From contig CAJTOM010000046.1 in the NCBI GenBank assembly GCA_910577915.1, forward strand, positions 1 to 20,926: a DNA stretch of 20,926 bases, written 5' to 3'. Positions 1 to 7,796 of the stretch are shown here, one piece after another. A program made the translations under genes and the position numbers. Source of the DNA: an uncultured Oscillospiraceae bacterium (GTDB lineage: Bacteria; Bacillota; Clostridia; Oscillospirales; Oscillospiraceae). The notes beneath the pieces are model-generated. The model was given only the letters and a program-made list of their open reading frames with translations. It searched no databases and was not told the origin of the DNA. Positions within the stretch are counted from its first letter, which is position 1, and each line of letters begins with the position of its first letter.

Positions 1-146
1 TAGTGCCGGGTCAGCTCCGTCTCGGACACGTGGGGCAGGTCCAGGGGCTGGGTGCGGGGGTTGGCAGGCGTTACCTCCGGCACATCGCAGGGGGGCATCA
101 GGGTCAGGTGCTGACCGGGCGCGCCCTTCTCAAAAATCAGCTTCAT
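1..146 (-). CDS. gcvPB: Glycine dehydrogenase (decarboxylating) subunit 2, N-terminal fragment
   Basis: Only the first 48 codons lie in the window; the gene continues past position 1. The peptide begins MKLIFEKGAPGQHLTLMPPC and continues with a TPANPRTQPLDLPHVSE-like stretch, the usual N-terminus of the second P-protein subunit. In split P-proteins this subunit carries the PLP-binding lysine, which would lie outside the window. With GcvPA it decarboxylates glycine and passes the aminomethyl group to lipoyl-GcvH in the cytoplasm. The ATG at 146 follows the gcvPA stop codon by one base, and its ribosome binding site (AAGGAGGTG) sits inside the last codons of gcvPA, so the two genes are probably translationally coupled. 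The identification rests on a short N-terminus plus a very strong operon context. Confidence 0.93.
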   Translation of the reverse strand, partial: MKLIFEKGAPGQHLTLMPPCDVPEVTPANPRTQPLDLPHVSETELTRH

Positions 147-147
147 C

Positions 148-1446
148 TCAGCACACCTCCTTGATGATGGATACCGCCCGGTCCAGCTCCTCCCTGCTCA
201 CCAGCTCGGTGACGCACCAGAGGATGCCGTCCTTTACGGGCAGTCCGCCCAGAATGCCGTTCTCGTCCAGGGCCGCCAGCACCTTCTCGGGGTTTGCGCA
301 CCTGGTGACGAACTCGTGGAAGTACTCGCCGGTGTGGACCCGGAGGAGGCCGATCTTCTCCAGCTCCCCGGCAAAGTAGTGGGCCTTGGACATGGAGAGG
401 GTCGCGGCCTGCCGCAGTCCCTCCGCCCCCATGGCGGTCATGTAGACCCCGGCGGTGAAGGCGCACAGCGCCTGGTTGGAGCAGATGTTGGAGGAGGCCT
501 TCTCCCGGCGGATGTGCTGCTCACGGGCGGTGAGGGTGAGCACATAGCCCACATTGCCGTCCACGTCGTGGGTCTGGCCCACGATACGGCCCGGCAGCTT
601 GCGGAACATGGCCTTGGTGGCGGCCATGTAGCCCAGGTAGGGCCCGCCGAAGGCGATGTCCAGGCCCAGGGGCTGGGCCTCGCCCACGGCCACGTCCGCG
701 CCGCAGGCGGCGGGGGTCTCCAGCACCGCCAGAGCGATGGGGTTGCAGCCCATGATGAACTTTGCGCCGGCGGCGTGGGCGGCCTCGCCGATGGCCTTGG
801 CGTCCTCAATGACGCCGTAGTAGTTGGGCTGGGCGATGTATACGCAGGCGGCGTCCGCCCCCAGGGAGACGGCGGACAGATCCGTGCGCCCGTCCTTCTC
901 GGGGATGAGCGCCAGCTCCATGCCGGAGCCGAAGCAGTAGGTCTTCATGGTCTCGATCACGCCGGGTCCGGCGCAGACGGAGACGTAGGCTTTGTTCCGC
1001 TTCCGGTCCCGGCACATGGCCAGGGCCTCGGCGGCGGCGGTGGCCCCGTCGTAGACGCTGGCGTTGGACACCTCCATGCCGGTGAGGGCGCAGATCATGG
1101 ACTGGTACTCAAAAATGGACTGCAAAATACCCTGGCTGATCTCCGCCTGATAGGGGGTGTAGGCTGTGACCAGCTCCTCGCGGCTCACGACGCTCTTGAC
1201 CACGGCGGGGATGAAGTGGCGGTAGGCGCCGGCCCCCCGCAGGACGGTGGGGTACACCCGGTTTTTGGCGGCCATGGCGGACACCTTCTGCCGCACGGAC
1301 AGCTCGCTGAGCCCCTCGGGGATGCGGAGGCTGTCCACCAGCATGTCGCGGGGCACGGCGGCAAACAGCTCCTCCACCGCGCCCACGCCGATGGCGGAGA
1401 GCATGGACCGCTTCTGCGCCTCGGTATTCGGGACATAGGTTCCCAT
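148..1446 (-). CDS. gcvPA: Glycine dehydrogenase (decarboxylating) subunit 1
   Basis: This is the first subunit of the split P-protein of the glycine cleavage system, which works with GcvPB to decarboxylate glycine. Family signatures include the start MGTYVPNT, the stretch SVYDGATAAAEA, the GGPYLGYMA segment, GRIVGQTHDVDG and LTAREQHIRREKASSNIC. The length of 432 aa is near the usual 440-450. I chose the ATG at 1446 over an in-frame TTG at 1464 because GGAAAGGA lies at normal distance upstream of 1446 and homologues begin MGxYxPNT. It follows gcvH by 66 bases, and that gap contains an 11-bp GC-rich hairpin. It is co-transcribed with the riboswitch-controlled operon. No anomaly is visible inside the reading frame. 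Confidence 0.96.
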   Translation of the reverse strand: MGTYVPNTEAQKRSMLSAIGVGAVEELFAAVPRDMLVDSLRIPEGLSELSVRQKVSAMAAKNRVYPTVLRGAGAYRHFIPAVVKSVVSREELVTAYTPYQAEISQGILQSIFEYQSMICALTGMEVSNASVYDGATAAAEALAMCRDRKRNKAYVSVCAGPGVIETMKTYCFGSGMELALIPEKDGRTDLSAVSLGADAACVYIAQPNYYGVIEDAKAIGEAAHAAGAKFIMGCNPIALAVLETPAACGADVAVGEAQPLGLDIAFGGPYLGYMAATKAMFRKLPGRIVGQTHDVDGNVGYVLTLTAREQHIRREKASSNICSNQALCAFTAGVYMTAMGAEGLRQAATLSMSKAHYFAGELEKIGLLRVHTGEYFHEFVTRCANPEKVLAALDENGILGGLPVKDGILWCVTELVSREELDRAVSIIKEVC

Positions 1447-1473
1447 ACATACATTCCTTTCCAATATAGAGAT

Positions 1474-1502
1474 GCCGGGGCGGGGCAGCGTCCCGCCCCG
1501 GC
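1474..1502 (-). other. GC-rich intercistronic hairpin between gcvH and gcvPA
   Basis: A perfect 11-bp stem (1474-1484 pairing with 1492-1502) encloses a 7-nt loop. On the minus strand no T-run follows, so it is not a typical terminator. It may act as an RNA stability or processing element that adjusts gcvH relative to gcvPAB expression; that role is inference. Confidence 0.5.
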
Positions 1503-1512
1503 GCAGGGCTTG

Positions 1513-1887
1513 TTACTTCTGAACGAACGCCTCGTATTCCTCAGCGGTCATCAGCTCGCCATAGGCGGAGATGTCCTTGATCTTGGCGATCCAGGCCCCA
1601 TAGGGGTCCTCGTTGAGCATCTGGGGCTCGTCCTCCAGCTCGGCATGGACCTCGGCCACCACGCCGGTCACGGGGCTCATCACGTCAGAGACGGCCTTGA
1701 CAGACTCCACGTCGCAGAAGGACTCCTCGGCGGTAACCTCGTCCCCCTCCTGGGGCAGGTTGATGAACACCAGATCGCCCAGCTCGCTCTGGGCGAAGTC
1801 GGTGATGCCCACCAGGGCGGTGGTGTCGTCAATGGCCTTCAGCCACTCGTGGTCCTTGGTGTACTTCAGTTCAGCGGGGAAATTCAT
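1513..1887 (-). CDS. gcvH: Glycine cleavage system H protein
   Basis: GcvH is the lipoylated carrier that shuttles the aminomethyl intermediate among the P, T and L proteins. The 124-aa product has the standard length. The N-terminus shows the typical YTKDHEWL motif. The lipoylation site is the lysine in DVESVKAVSD, at about residue 64, inside the usual E-S-V-K-A sequence. The C-terminal YGAWIAKIK region is also typical. The ATG at 1887 has AAGGAGGAAC just upstream. The gene sits 68 bases after gcvT-glyA and 66 bases before gcvPA in one minus-strand operon. Neither a lipoate ligase nor lpd is seen in the window, so these partners must be elsewhere. Confidence 0.97.
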   Translation of the reverse strand: MNFPAELKYTKDHEWLKAIDDTTALVGITDFAQSELGDLVFINLPQEGDEVTAEESFCDVESVKAVSDVMSPVTGVVAEVHAELEDEPQMLNEDPYGAWIAKIKDISAYGELMTAEEYEAFVQK

Positions 1888-1955
1888 AGTGTGTTCCTCC
1901 TTGTATTTTGAATGGGTTGGATTGTGTGTATCCCGCCGGCCGCACCGGCTCCGCC

Positions 1956-4604
1956 TCAGATTCCGGACTTCCGGGCCAGCTCGTTCAGGGCGGCGGCCAC
2001 CTGGTCCTCGGTGAAGCAGTAGCGCATCTCCGTGTACCCGGCCCGCAGGGCCTCGATGTCCTCCTTGACCTCCCTGCCCCGCAGGATGCAGTCGGCCATG
2101 ATCTGGGCCAGCTGATCGAACTCCTTGGGGCCGAAGCCGAAGCGGGTCATCTCGTTGACGCCCATGCGCAGCGCGCCGGAGGCGGTGAAGCCCTCCTCCT
2201 CGGGGGTGGCCTGGTAGTTGCAGATGATGTTGTTCCGCTCCAGGCGCATGGCCACCTCGGGACCGGTACCGTAGCCCACGGAGACGATGACCTGGTGGGT
2301 CTCGGTGTAGTCGTTGGCGGGGTCGCCGGCCACGTCCAGGCCCGCGGCCTTCAGACTCTTGGCGAAGCTCTTGGCGTTGTGCACCACAGCCTTCTGGTAC
2401 GCGTCCTTGAAGTGGTTCATCTCATAGGCGGCCATCAGCAGGCCCAGCTGGGTGCCCAGGTGGTGGTTGGAGACGCTGCCGGGGAAGGCGCGGCTCTCAA
2501 TGGTCTCCCACAGTCCGTATTTCAGATCGCCCTTCTTGTAGTTGACGCCCACGATGCCCCGCTGGGGGCCGAAGAAGGTCTTGTGGGTGGAGCCGGTGAC
2601 GATCTCCGCACCCTCCTGGAAGGGCTTCTGGAAGTGGTCGCCGATGAGGCCCAGGACGTGGGCCATGTCGTACATGATGGTGGTCTGAAGCCCCATCTCA
2701 TCCACGTACTTCCGGATGGCGGCCACGGGCTCCTTGTGGAGGACCATGCTCTTGCCGAAGATGATGAACTCGGGGCGGTACTGGTCGATGGCCTTCTTGG
2801 TCTCCTCCACGTCGATTTTATAGATGTTGTCCTTCAGGACGGGGAAGTTCACCAGGGCGTGGCGCTCGGTGACGGGGTCGACGGCGATGTAGTCATGGAG
2901 GGCGCCCATAGGCTGGGCGGAGAGGTGGCCGCCCTTGATGATGTGGTTGTTCATAATATAGCCCAGGCGCTTGGGATCCTGCTTGCGGTTGAGGCGGTTT
3001 TTCCAGTCCATGAGGGCGGAGAATACGCAGGTGTTGGACATCTGGCCGCTGACGCACCGGGTCTCCACCTCGGCGCAGCCCATAAAGGCCTTCATCTCCT
3101 CCACCAGCAGCTGCTCCACCTCGTCGATGAACTCGGTGCCCTGGTAGTAGAACACGTCCGCGTCGTAGAAGCTCTTGACCTTCTTGTGCTCCGCGTAGCG
3201 GAAGGAGGGGTCGCTGGCGCACAGCAGGCGCACGGCCCGAGAGGGGCTCATCTCCGAGGGGATGAGGTTGACGCACTTCTCCTGCCGCCAGACGTGGTTC
3301 TGGGTGGCCCGGCCGATGAGCTCCAGGACCTTGGGGGTCCGGTCGCCGGAGGCGGCGGCCGCCGTCTCCTCGTCGGGGCGGTAGAGGATGGGCCGGGCGA
3401 AGGGGGGCGCGTCCACCCGCATGTGGTAGGGCGGGATGACGGCCTTCAGCCGGCGGCCCCGCACGTCGATCTGGACCTCGTCGTCCTCCAGGGTGTCGCT
3501 GTCCACGATGGCCAGGCCGATGGAGCGCTTGGCGGTCTCCTCCAGGATGACGGTCTGGAGGCCCTCGCCCTCATGGCGGTAGTAGGGCACCATGGTGCCG
3601 CTGGTGACGTAGCCGATGAGCTTGTCGCCCTTGTAGACGGGCATGCCGGCCCGCATGACGCCCTTGTCCAGCAGGGTGATGGGCATGATCCGCCGGGGCA
3701 GGTCCGCCAGATCGGAGAAGTCCCGGTTCATCACCCGCTTGAAGACCTCGTACTGCTTCTCCAGGGGCTCCCGGCCGATAAAGGCGCCCTTCTGCTCCGA
3801 GAAGCTGACGGCGAATTTGGCCAGGGGCACGGCAAAGATGGGGATCTCCTTCCCCTCGGGGTCCAGGCCCATCTCGTGGCCGTACAGGGGCAGGCAGGCC
3901 TCCAGGCGGCAGGTGTCGCGGGCCCCCAGGCCGGCGGGCTTCGCCCCCAGCTCGATGAGCCGGTTCCACAGCCAGGCTGCCTCGGCAGTCTCAATGTAAA
4001 CCTCGTAGCCGATGGGTTCGCCTGTGTAGCCGGTCTTGGCCACCCGGACGGTGCGGCCCTCGAATTGGAGGGTGTTCAGGGCGTTCTTCATGGGCTCGGT
4101 AACGGCCTCGCCGCCGGAGAGGACCTGGAGAACCTCCTTGGCCTTGGGGCCCTGGACGGCGATGGCGGCCCAGTCCCCGGTGATGACGGTCATCTTGGCG
4201 TCGTAGCCCTTGATCTGCTCGTTCAGGTGGGCCAGGTCCTTGTCCGTGTTGGCGGCGTTGACCACCAGCAGGTACCGGTCCTCCTCGAAGCGGTAGAGGT
4301 AGGCGTCGTCCACCGCGCCGCCCGCTTCATTGGGGATGATGGCGTACTGGGCCTGATTGAGGTCCAGGGCCATGACGTTGCTGGAGAGAACGTGCTGGAG
4401 GAAGGGGACCATCTCCGGGCCCTCCACCAGAATGCGGCCCATGTGGGACACGTCGAAGATACTGCATGCGTGGCGGGTGTAGAGGTGCTCGGCGACAATG
4501 TCGGTGGGGTACTTGATGGGCATCTCCCATCCGCCGAAATCCACCATGGTGGCCCCTGCGGCCACGTGGACGTCGTAGAGCTGGGTGCGCTTGAGTTCAC
4601 TCAT
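1956..4604 (-). CDS. gcvT-glyA: Fused aminomethyltransferase (GcvT) and serine hydroxymethyltransferase (GlyA)
   Basis: This 882-aa cytoplasmic protein joins two one-carbon enzymes in one continuous frame. Residues 1 to about 400 are GcvT: MVDFGGWEMPIKY, FDVSHMG, NEAGGAVDD (catalytic-type Asp pair 99-100) and GARDTCRLEA. Residues about 420-882 are a divergent serine hydroxymethyltransferase: NLIPSE (E451), RYAEH (Y470, E472), YYQG, CVSGQMSN, GGHLS (H560), YDMAHVLGL (D646, H649), GSTHKT with the PLP lysine K675, and ALRMG (R813). Both active sites look intact. GcvT makes 5,10-methylene-THF from GcvH-bound aminomethyl; SHMT uses it with glycine to make serine, so the fusion suggests coupling of the two steps. 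No stop or composition change marks the junction. GcvT and GlyA are normally separate; I cannot tell from here how widespread this fusion is. Confidence 0.95.
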   Translation of the reverse strand: MSELKRTQLYDVHVAAGATMVDFGGWEMPIKYPTDIVAEHLYTRHACSIFDVSHMGRILVEGPEMVPFLQHVLSSNVMALDLNQAQYAIIPNEAGGAVDDAYLYRFEEDRYLLVVNAANTDKDLAHLNEQIKGYDAKMTVITGDWAAIAVQGPKAKEVLQVLSGGEAVTEPMKNALNTLQFEGRTVRVAKTGYTGEPIGYEVYIETAEAAWLWNRLIELGAKPAGLGARDTCRLEACLPLYGHEMGLDPEGKEIPIFAVPLAKFAVSFSEQKGAFIGREPLEKQYEVFKRVMNRDFSDLADLPRRIMPITLLDKGVMRAGMPVYKGDKLIGYVTSGTMVPYYRHEGEGLQTVILEETAKRSIGLAIVDSDTLEDDEVQIDVRGRRLKAVIPPYHMRVDAPPFARPILYRPDEETAAAASGDRTPKVLELIGRATQNHVWRQEKCVNLIPSEMSPSRAVRLLCASDPSFRYAEHKKVKSFYDADVFYYQGTEFIDEVEQLLVEEMKAFMGCAEVETRCVSGQMSNTCVFSALMDWKNRLNRKQDPKRLGYIMNNHIIKGGHLSAQPMGALHDYIAVDPVTERHALVNFPVLKDNIYKIDVEETKKAIDQYRPEFIIFGKSMVLHKEPVAAIRKYVDEMGLQTTIMYDMAHVLGLIGDHFQKPFQEGAEIVTGSTHKTFFGPQRGIVGVNYKKGDLKYGLWETIESRAFPGSVSNHHLGTQLGLLMAAYEMNHFKDAYQKAVVHNAKSFAKSLKAAGLDVAGDPANDYTETHQVIVSVGYGTGPEVAMRLERNNIICNYQATPEEEGFTASGALRMGVNEMTRFGFGPKEFDQLAQIMADCILRGREVKEDIEALRAGYTEMRYCFTEDQVAAALNELARKSGI

Positions 4605-4612
4605 AGATTCAT
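4601..4612 (-). CDS. Possible three-codon leader ORF (M-N-L) overlapping the gcvT-glyA start
   Basis: On the minus strand, AAGGAGGG (4616-4623) is followed after about 4-5 bases by ATG AAT CTA TGA, and the TGA overlaps the gcvT ATG as ATGA. The ribosome binding site is well spaced for this mini-ORF and about 12-13 bases from the gcvT start at 4604, which is long. Translation of the mini-ORF followed by reinitiation is an inference. Direct initiation at 4604 with wide spacing remains possible. Confidence 0.35.
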   Translation of the reverse strand: MNL

Positions 4613-4657
4613 TTGCCCTCCTTTAAAATTTAGCCGGGGATTGCTGTGATCACCGAT

Positions 4658-4696
4658 AGAAACAAAAACAGGGCGCAACAATTCCCTTGTCGCGCC
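4658..4696 (-). terminator. Intrinsic terminator of the glycine riboswitch expression platform
   Basis: On the minus strand a 10-bp stem (4687-4696 pairing with 4672-4681, one G-U pair) with a 5-nt loop is followed by CTGTTTTTGTTTC. It lies directly after the second aptamer and before gcvT-glyA. In known tandem glycine riboswitches glycine binding prevents termination, so this operon would be switched on by excess glycine. Confidence 0.85.
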
Positions 4697-4699
4697 TCT

Positions 4700-4870
4700 G
4701 TTGATTGACCTGAGAGATTCCACGCCGCCGCCGAAGCGACAGCGGTTGCCCCGCCGGCGCGCCGCAGAACGGCGCTTTCCAGATTTTCGTCCCGATTCAG
4801 TCCCTGCTGCCTGAGAGAGTGTGGCATTGCTCCTTCGGCGCCGCGCCAGAGTGCGCGGTCTCTCCTGAAC
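4700..4870 (-). promoter_or_regulatory. Tandem glycine riboswitch (two aptamers)
   Basis: Read on the minus strand, the 5' UTR contains the hallmarks of the gcvT-type RNA motif: AGGAGAGACC at the start, GCCGAAGGAGCAA, CTCTCAGGCA, a short linker with GGGACGAAAATCTGGAAAGC, a second core with GGGGCAACC and ATCTCTCAGGT. The repeated CTCTCAGG ends show that two aptamers are present, about 4802-4867 and 4703-4780. It precedes a glycine cleavage operon and is followed at once by a terminator, the classic arrangement for glycine-activated transcription. Exact helix boundaries are not resolved by eye. Confidence 0.93.
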
Positions 4871-4912
4871 CGTTCATCCGCCTATGAAATTGTCACAGCC
4901 TTTCCGCCCTAT

Positions 4913-4941
4913 AGAATACCAGCCCAGCCCGCCGCTGTCAA
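4913..4941 (-). promoter_or_regulatory. Sigma-A-type promoter of the gcv operon
   Basis: On the minus strand TTGACA (4936-4941), a 17-bp spacer and TATTCT (4913-4918) lie about 40 bases upstream of the first riboswitch aptamer. The -35 is a perfect consensus and the -10 has one mismatch. The position places transcription start near 4906, so the whole aptamer pair is in the leader. Confidence 0.8.
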
Positions 4942-5004
4942 GGAGAAATCCAGTGGCTTTGGGCATTTTTGGCAAAAATTCCAATTGGGCCGCGGGGGAA
5001 TTAG

Positions 5005-6996
5005 TCACAATGCCGCCCCGTTCTCCTCCAGCATGGCGGCAAACTCCTCCTCCGTCAGCACGGGGATCCCCAGCTCGGCGGCCTTGCGCAGCTTGCTGCC
5101 AGCGTTCTCCCCAGCCACCACGTAGGCGGTCTTCTTGCTCACCGCGCTGCTGGCCTTCCCCCCCAGGGATTCAATGAGGGCGGCGGCCTCGTCCCTGGTG
5201 AAGCGCTCCAGCGCGCCGGTGAGGACAAAGCTCATCCCCTTGAACTGCTCCCCGGCGCTCTGCCGGGCAGCCTCCATGGAGACGCCGGCCTCCCGCAGCC
5301 GGCCCATGAGATGCCGGGACTGGGGGCTGTCCAGCCACTCCCGGATATAGGCGGCGGTGACGGCCCCCATGTCGCCGATGGCGGTCAGCTCCTCCTCCGA
5401 GGCCGCGGCTAGGGCGTCGAAGGTCTTGAAATGGGACGCCAGCACCGCCCCCGCCTTCTGCCCCACCTGCCGGATGCCCAGGGCGTAGAGCAGCCGCTCC
5501 AGCCCCCGCTCCCGGCTGGCTGCGATGGCCCGCACCGCGTTCCGGGCGGACTTCTTCCCCATCCGCTCCAGGTCCGCCAGCTGCTCCTCCGTCAGGAAAT
5601 AGAGGTCCGCCGGGGTTTTGACCAGCCCCCGCTCGATCAGCTGGCTCATCACCGCCGGGCCCATGCCGTCGATGTCCATAGCGTCCCGGCTGGCGAAGTG
5701 GGTCAGGTTCCGGTGGAGCTGGGCGGGGCACTCCGCGCCGGTGCAGCGCAGAGCGGCCCCATCCTCGTCCCGGACCACCGGCGCGCCACACACCGGGCAC
5801 CGCTCCGGCAGGCGGTAGGGCTCCGTCCCCTCAGGCCGCAGATCCCGGAGGACCTCCACCACCTCGGGGATGATCTCCCCCGCCTTCTGGAGCACCACGG
5901 TGTCCCCGATGCGGATGTCCTTCTCGTCGATGAAGTCCTGATTGTGGAGGGTAGCGCTGGTGACGGTGGTCCCCGCCAGGCGCACCGGCTCCACCTTCAC
6001 TTTGGGAGTCAGCACCCCCGTTCTGCCCACCTGGACCGTGATGTCCAGCACCCGGCTGGGCTTCCGCTCCGGCGGGTACTTGTAGGCCACGGCCCACCGG
6101 GGACATTTGGCGGTGCTTCCTACAAGGACACGGTCTGACAGGTTGTTGACCTTTACAACCGCTCCGTCCATATCAAAGGGCAGCTCCTCCCGGCTCTCCC
6201 CCAGGCGGAGGATCTCGGCGTTGACCTCCCCGGCGCTGGAGAGGACCTTTCGGGGGATGGTCTGGAAGCCCTGGCTCTCCACGTAGTCCAGGGTCTCGCT
6301 GTGGCTGGCAAAGCTCCTGCCCTCCGCCAGCTGCAGGTTGAACACCCGGATGTCCAGCAGCCGTTTGGCACAGATCTTGGGGTCCAGCTGGCGCAGGGAG
6401 CCGGCGGCGGCGTTGCGGGGGTTGGCGAAGGGGGCCTCCCCGTTCTCCTCCCGCCGGCGGTTGAGCTTGTGGAACACATTCTTCGGCATGAACACCTCGC
6501 CCCGGACGATGAGCCGGGGCAGCTTCTCCGGCAGGACCATGGGGATGGACTTGACGGTCCGCAGATTCTCCGTCACGTCCTCCCCCACCCGGCCGTCGCC
6601 CCGGGTGGCCCCCTGGACGAACACCCCGTCCCGGTACTCCAGGGCCACGCTCAGGCCGTCCACCTTGGGCTCCACGCTGTATTGGACTGTCTCCAGGGCC
6701 TCCTCCATGCGCCCGGCGAACTCCTCCACCTCCTGGGGGGCGAACACGTCCTGGAGGCTCTCCAGGGGCACCGGGTGCTCCACCTGCCGGAAGCTCTCCA
6801 GGGCCGCGCCCCCCACCCGCTGGGTGGGGGAGTCGGGGGTGATCTCCTCCGGGTGGGCCGCCTCCAGCTCCTCCAGGCGGCGGAGGAGGCGGTCGTACTC
6901 GTAGTCCGGCATGGCGGGATCGTCCAGCACATAGTAGCGGTAACCCGCCTCACTGAGGGTTCCCCGCAGATCGTTCATTTCACGTTTGTAATCCAT
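5005..6996 (-). CDS. ligA: NAD-dependent DNA ligase
   Basis: LigA seals nicks in duplex DNA using NAD+, in Okazaki fragment joining and repair. The 663-aa product is close to the usual 665-675. The N-terminal Ia domain contains GYRYYVLDDPAMPDYEYDRL, and the adenylation motif VEPKVDGLS gives the catalytic lysine K110. Further landmarks are RGEVFMP, NPRNAAAGSLRQLDP and CPRWAVAYKYPP. A four-cysteine zinc site follows (CPVC ... CTGAECPAQ), then helix-hairpin-helix repeats (for example DIDGMGPAVMSQL) and a C-terminal BRCT domain (MSFVLTGAL ... AYVVAGENAGSKLRKA). I chose ATG 6996, preceded by GGAAGGAG, rather than an upstream in-frame start at 7032 that touches the yunB stop. It is the last gene of a murD-yunB-ligA group; no clear terminator was found downstream. 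Confidence 0.97.
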   Translation of the reverse strand: MDYKREMNDLRGTLSEAGYRYYVLDDPAMPDYEYDRLLRRLEELEAAHPEEITPDSPTQRVGGAALESFRQVEHPVPLESLQDVFAPQEVEEFAGRMEEALETVQYSVEPKVDGLSVALEYRDGVFVQGATRGDGRVGEDVTENLRTVKSIPMVLPEKLPRLIVRGEVFMPKNVFHKLNRRREENGEAPFANPRNAAAGSLRQLDPKICAKRLLDIRVFNLQLAEGRSFASHSETLDYVESQGFQTIPRKVLSSAGEVNAEILRLGESREELPFDMDGAVVKVNNLSDRVLVGSTAKCPRWAVAYKYPPERKPSRVLDITVQVGRTGVLTPKVKVEPVRLAGTTVTSATLHNQDFIDEKDIRIGDTVVLQKAGEIIPEVVEVLRDLRPEGTEPYRLPERCPVCGAPVVRDEDGAALRCTGAECPAQLHRNLTHFASRDAMDIDGMGPAVMSQLIERGLVKTPADLYFLTEEQLADLERMGKKSARNAVRAIAASRERGLERLLYALGIRQVGQKAGAVLASHFKTFDALAAASEEELTAIGDMGAVTAAYIREWLDSPQSRHLMGRLREAGVSMEAARQSAGEQFKGMSFVLTGALERFTRDEAAALIESLGGKASSAVSKKTAYVVAGENAGSKLRKAAELGIPVLTEEEFAAMLEENGAAL

Positions 6997-7031
6997 TGTA
7001 TCTCCTTCCGGGCGGCCGCTTCTCCGGGGCA

Positions 7032-7730
7032 CTACCCGTTGTTGATGGCGTACTCATGGGCCTCCTCCTCGATGTCCCTGCCGGAGTCGAAGTAGGTGTA
7101 GGTATCCGGCACATCCCCCACAATGACGGTCTCCGCCACGGAGAAGGAGCTGCTCACCTGGGTGCCGGTCCGGAAACCGGGGAGCAGGATGGACATGGAC
7201 ACATCCACGTACAGCATCACCCGGTGGGTGGTCTGGTTGATGCCGGCCTGGGTGAACTGGTTCTCAAAGCGGGCCGAGCAGCTCCCCATGGACTGCATCC
7301 TGACGGTGAGGCTGGGCCCCCGGCCCACCAGCAGGGCAGAGCCGGTAAGGGTGCCTACGGGGATGCTCAGATCGATGTCCGACATCTGGTCCAGGCGGGT
7401 CAGCACGTCCTGGGTGATGGCGGACTGGAGGCGGTTGAACTCCGCCATGTTGCTCTGCAGCGCCGTGACGTGGCCGGTCTCGTCCTTTTCCAGGGAAATC
7501 AGGCTGTTGTACTGGATCTCCCCGCCCTCCACGGCGTCGCTGACCGCCGCGGTCACCAGCTGGCCCACCAGGTTCGTCACCCGCGTCACCGCCAGGTTTC
7601 CCAGCAGGGCGCGCAGATGGGACGTGCCCACCAGCGTCAGCGTTATCAGCAGCACGGACAGAAAAAAGCAGATCAGCTTCGCCTTCTGCCTGGGGAGCAT
7701 GGGGGATCTCGGGGGCCTGTAGCGGCGCAT
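7032..7730 (-). CDS. yunB: Sporulation protein YunB
   Basis: The roughly 232-aa protein has a basic N-terminus, one transmembrane segment (KLICFFLSVLLITLTLVG, about residues 15-35) and a soluble body resembling YunB, including VTNLVGQLVTAAVSDAV, SLISLEKDETGHVTALQSN, IPVGTLTGSALL and GCSARFENQFTQAGINQT-like sequence (C, F and N visible in SCSARFENQFTQAGINQT). In Bacillus subtilis YunB is a sigma-E-regulon protein needed for efficient sporulation. The ATG at 7730 has GAGGTG seven bases upstream; other in-frame starts at 7736 and 7739 are less well spaced. It lies 35 bases before ligA and about 66 bases after murD. Its presence supports a spore-forming host. Confidence 0.9.
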   Translation of the reverse strand: MRRYRPPRSPMLPRQKAKLICFFLSVLLITLTLVGTSHLRALLGNLAVTRVTNLVGQLVTAAVSDAVEGGEIQYNSLISLEKDETGHVTALQSNMAEFNRLQSAITQDVLTRLDQMSDIDLSIPVGTLTGSALLVGRGPSLTVRMQSMGSCSARFENQFTQAGINQTTHRVMLYVDVSMSILLPGFRTGTQVSSSFSVAETVIVGDVPDTYTYFDSGRDIEEEAHEYAINNG

Positions 7731-7796
7731 ATGCATCACCTCACTGGCAAGCCTATGAGGCCACGGCTTTTCCCTATTCCCACCAGTTGATCCCGC

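Noticed and set aside
1908..4649. Very long plus-strand open frame opposite gcvT-glyA (over 900 codons)
   Set aside because: It mirrors the GC-rich codon structure of the real gene; the product is low-complexity (Gly/His/Val/Leu-rich) with no family motifs, while the minus strand shows clear GcvT and SHMT motifs.
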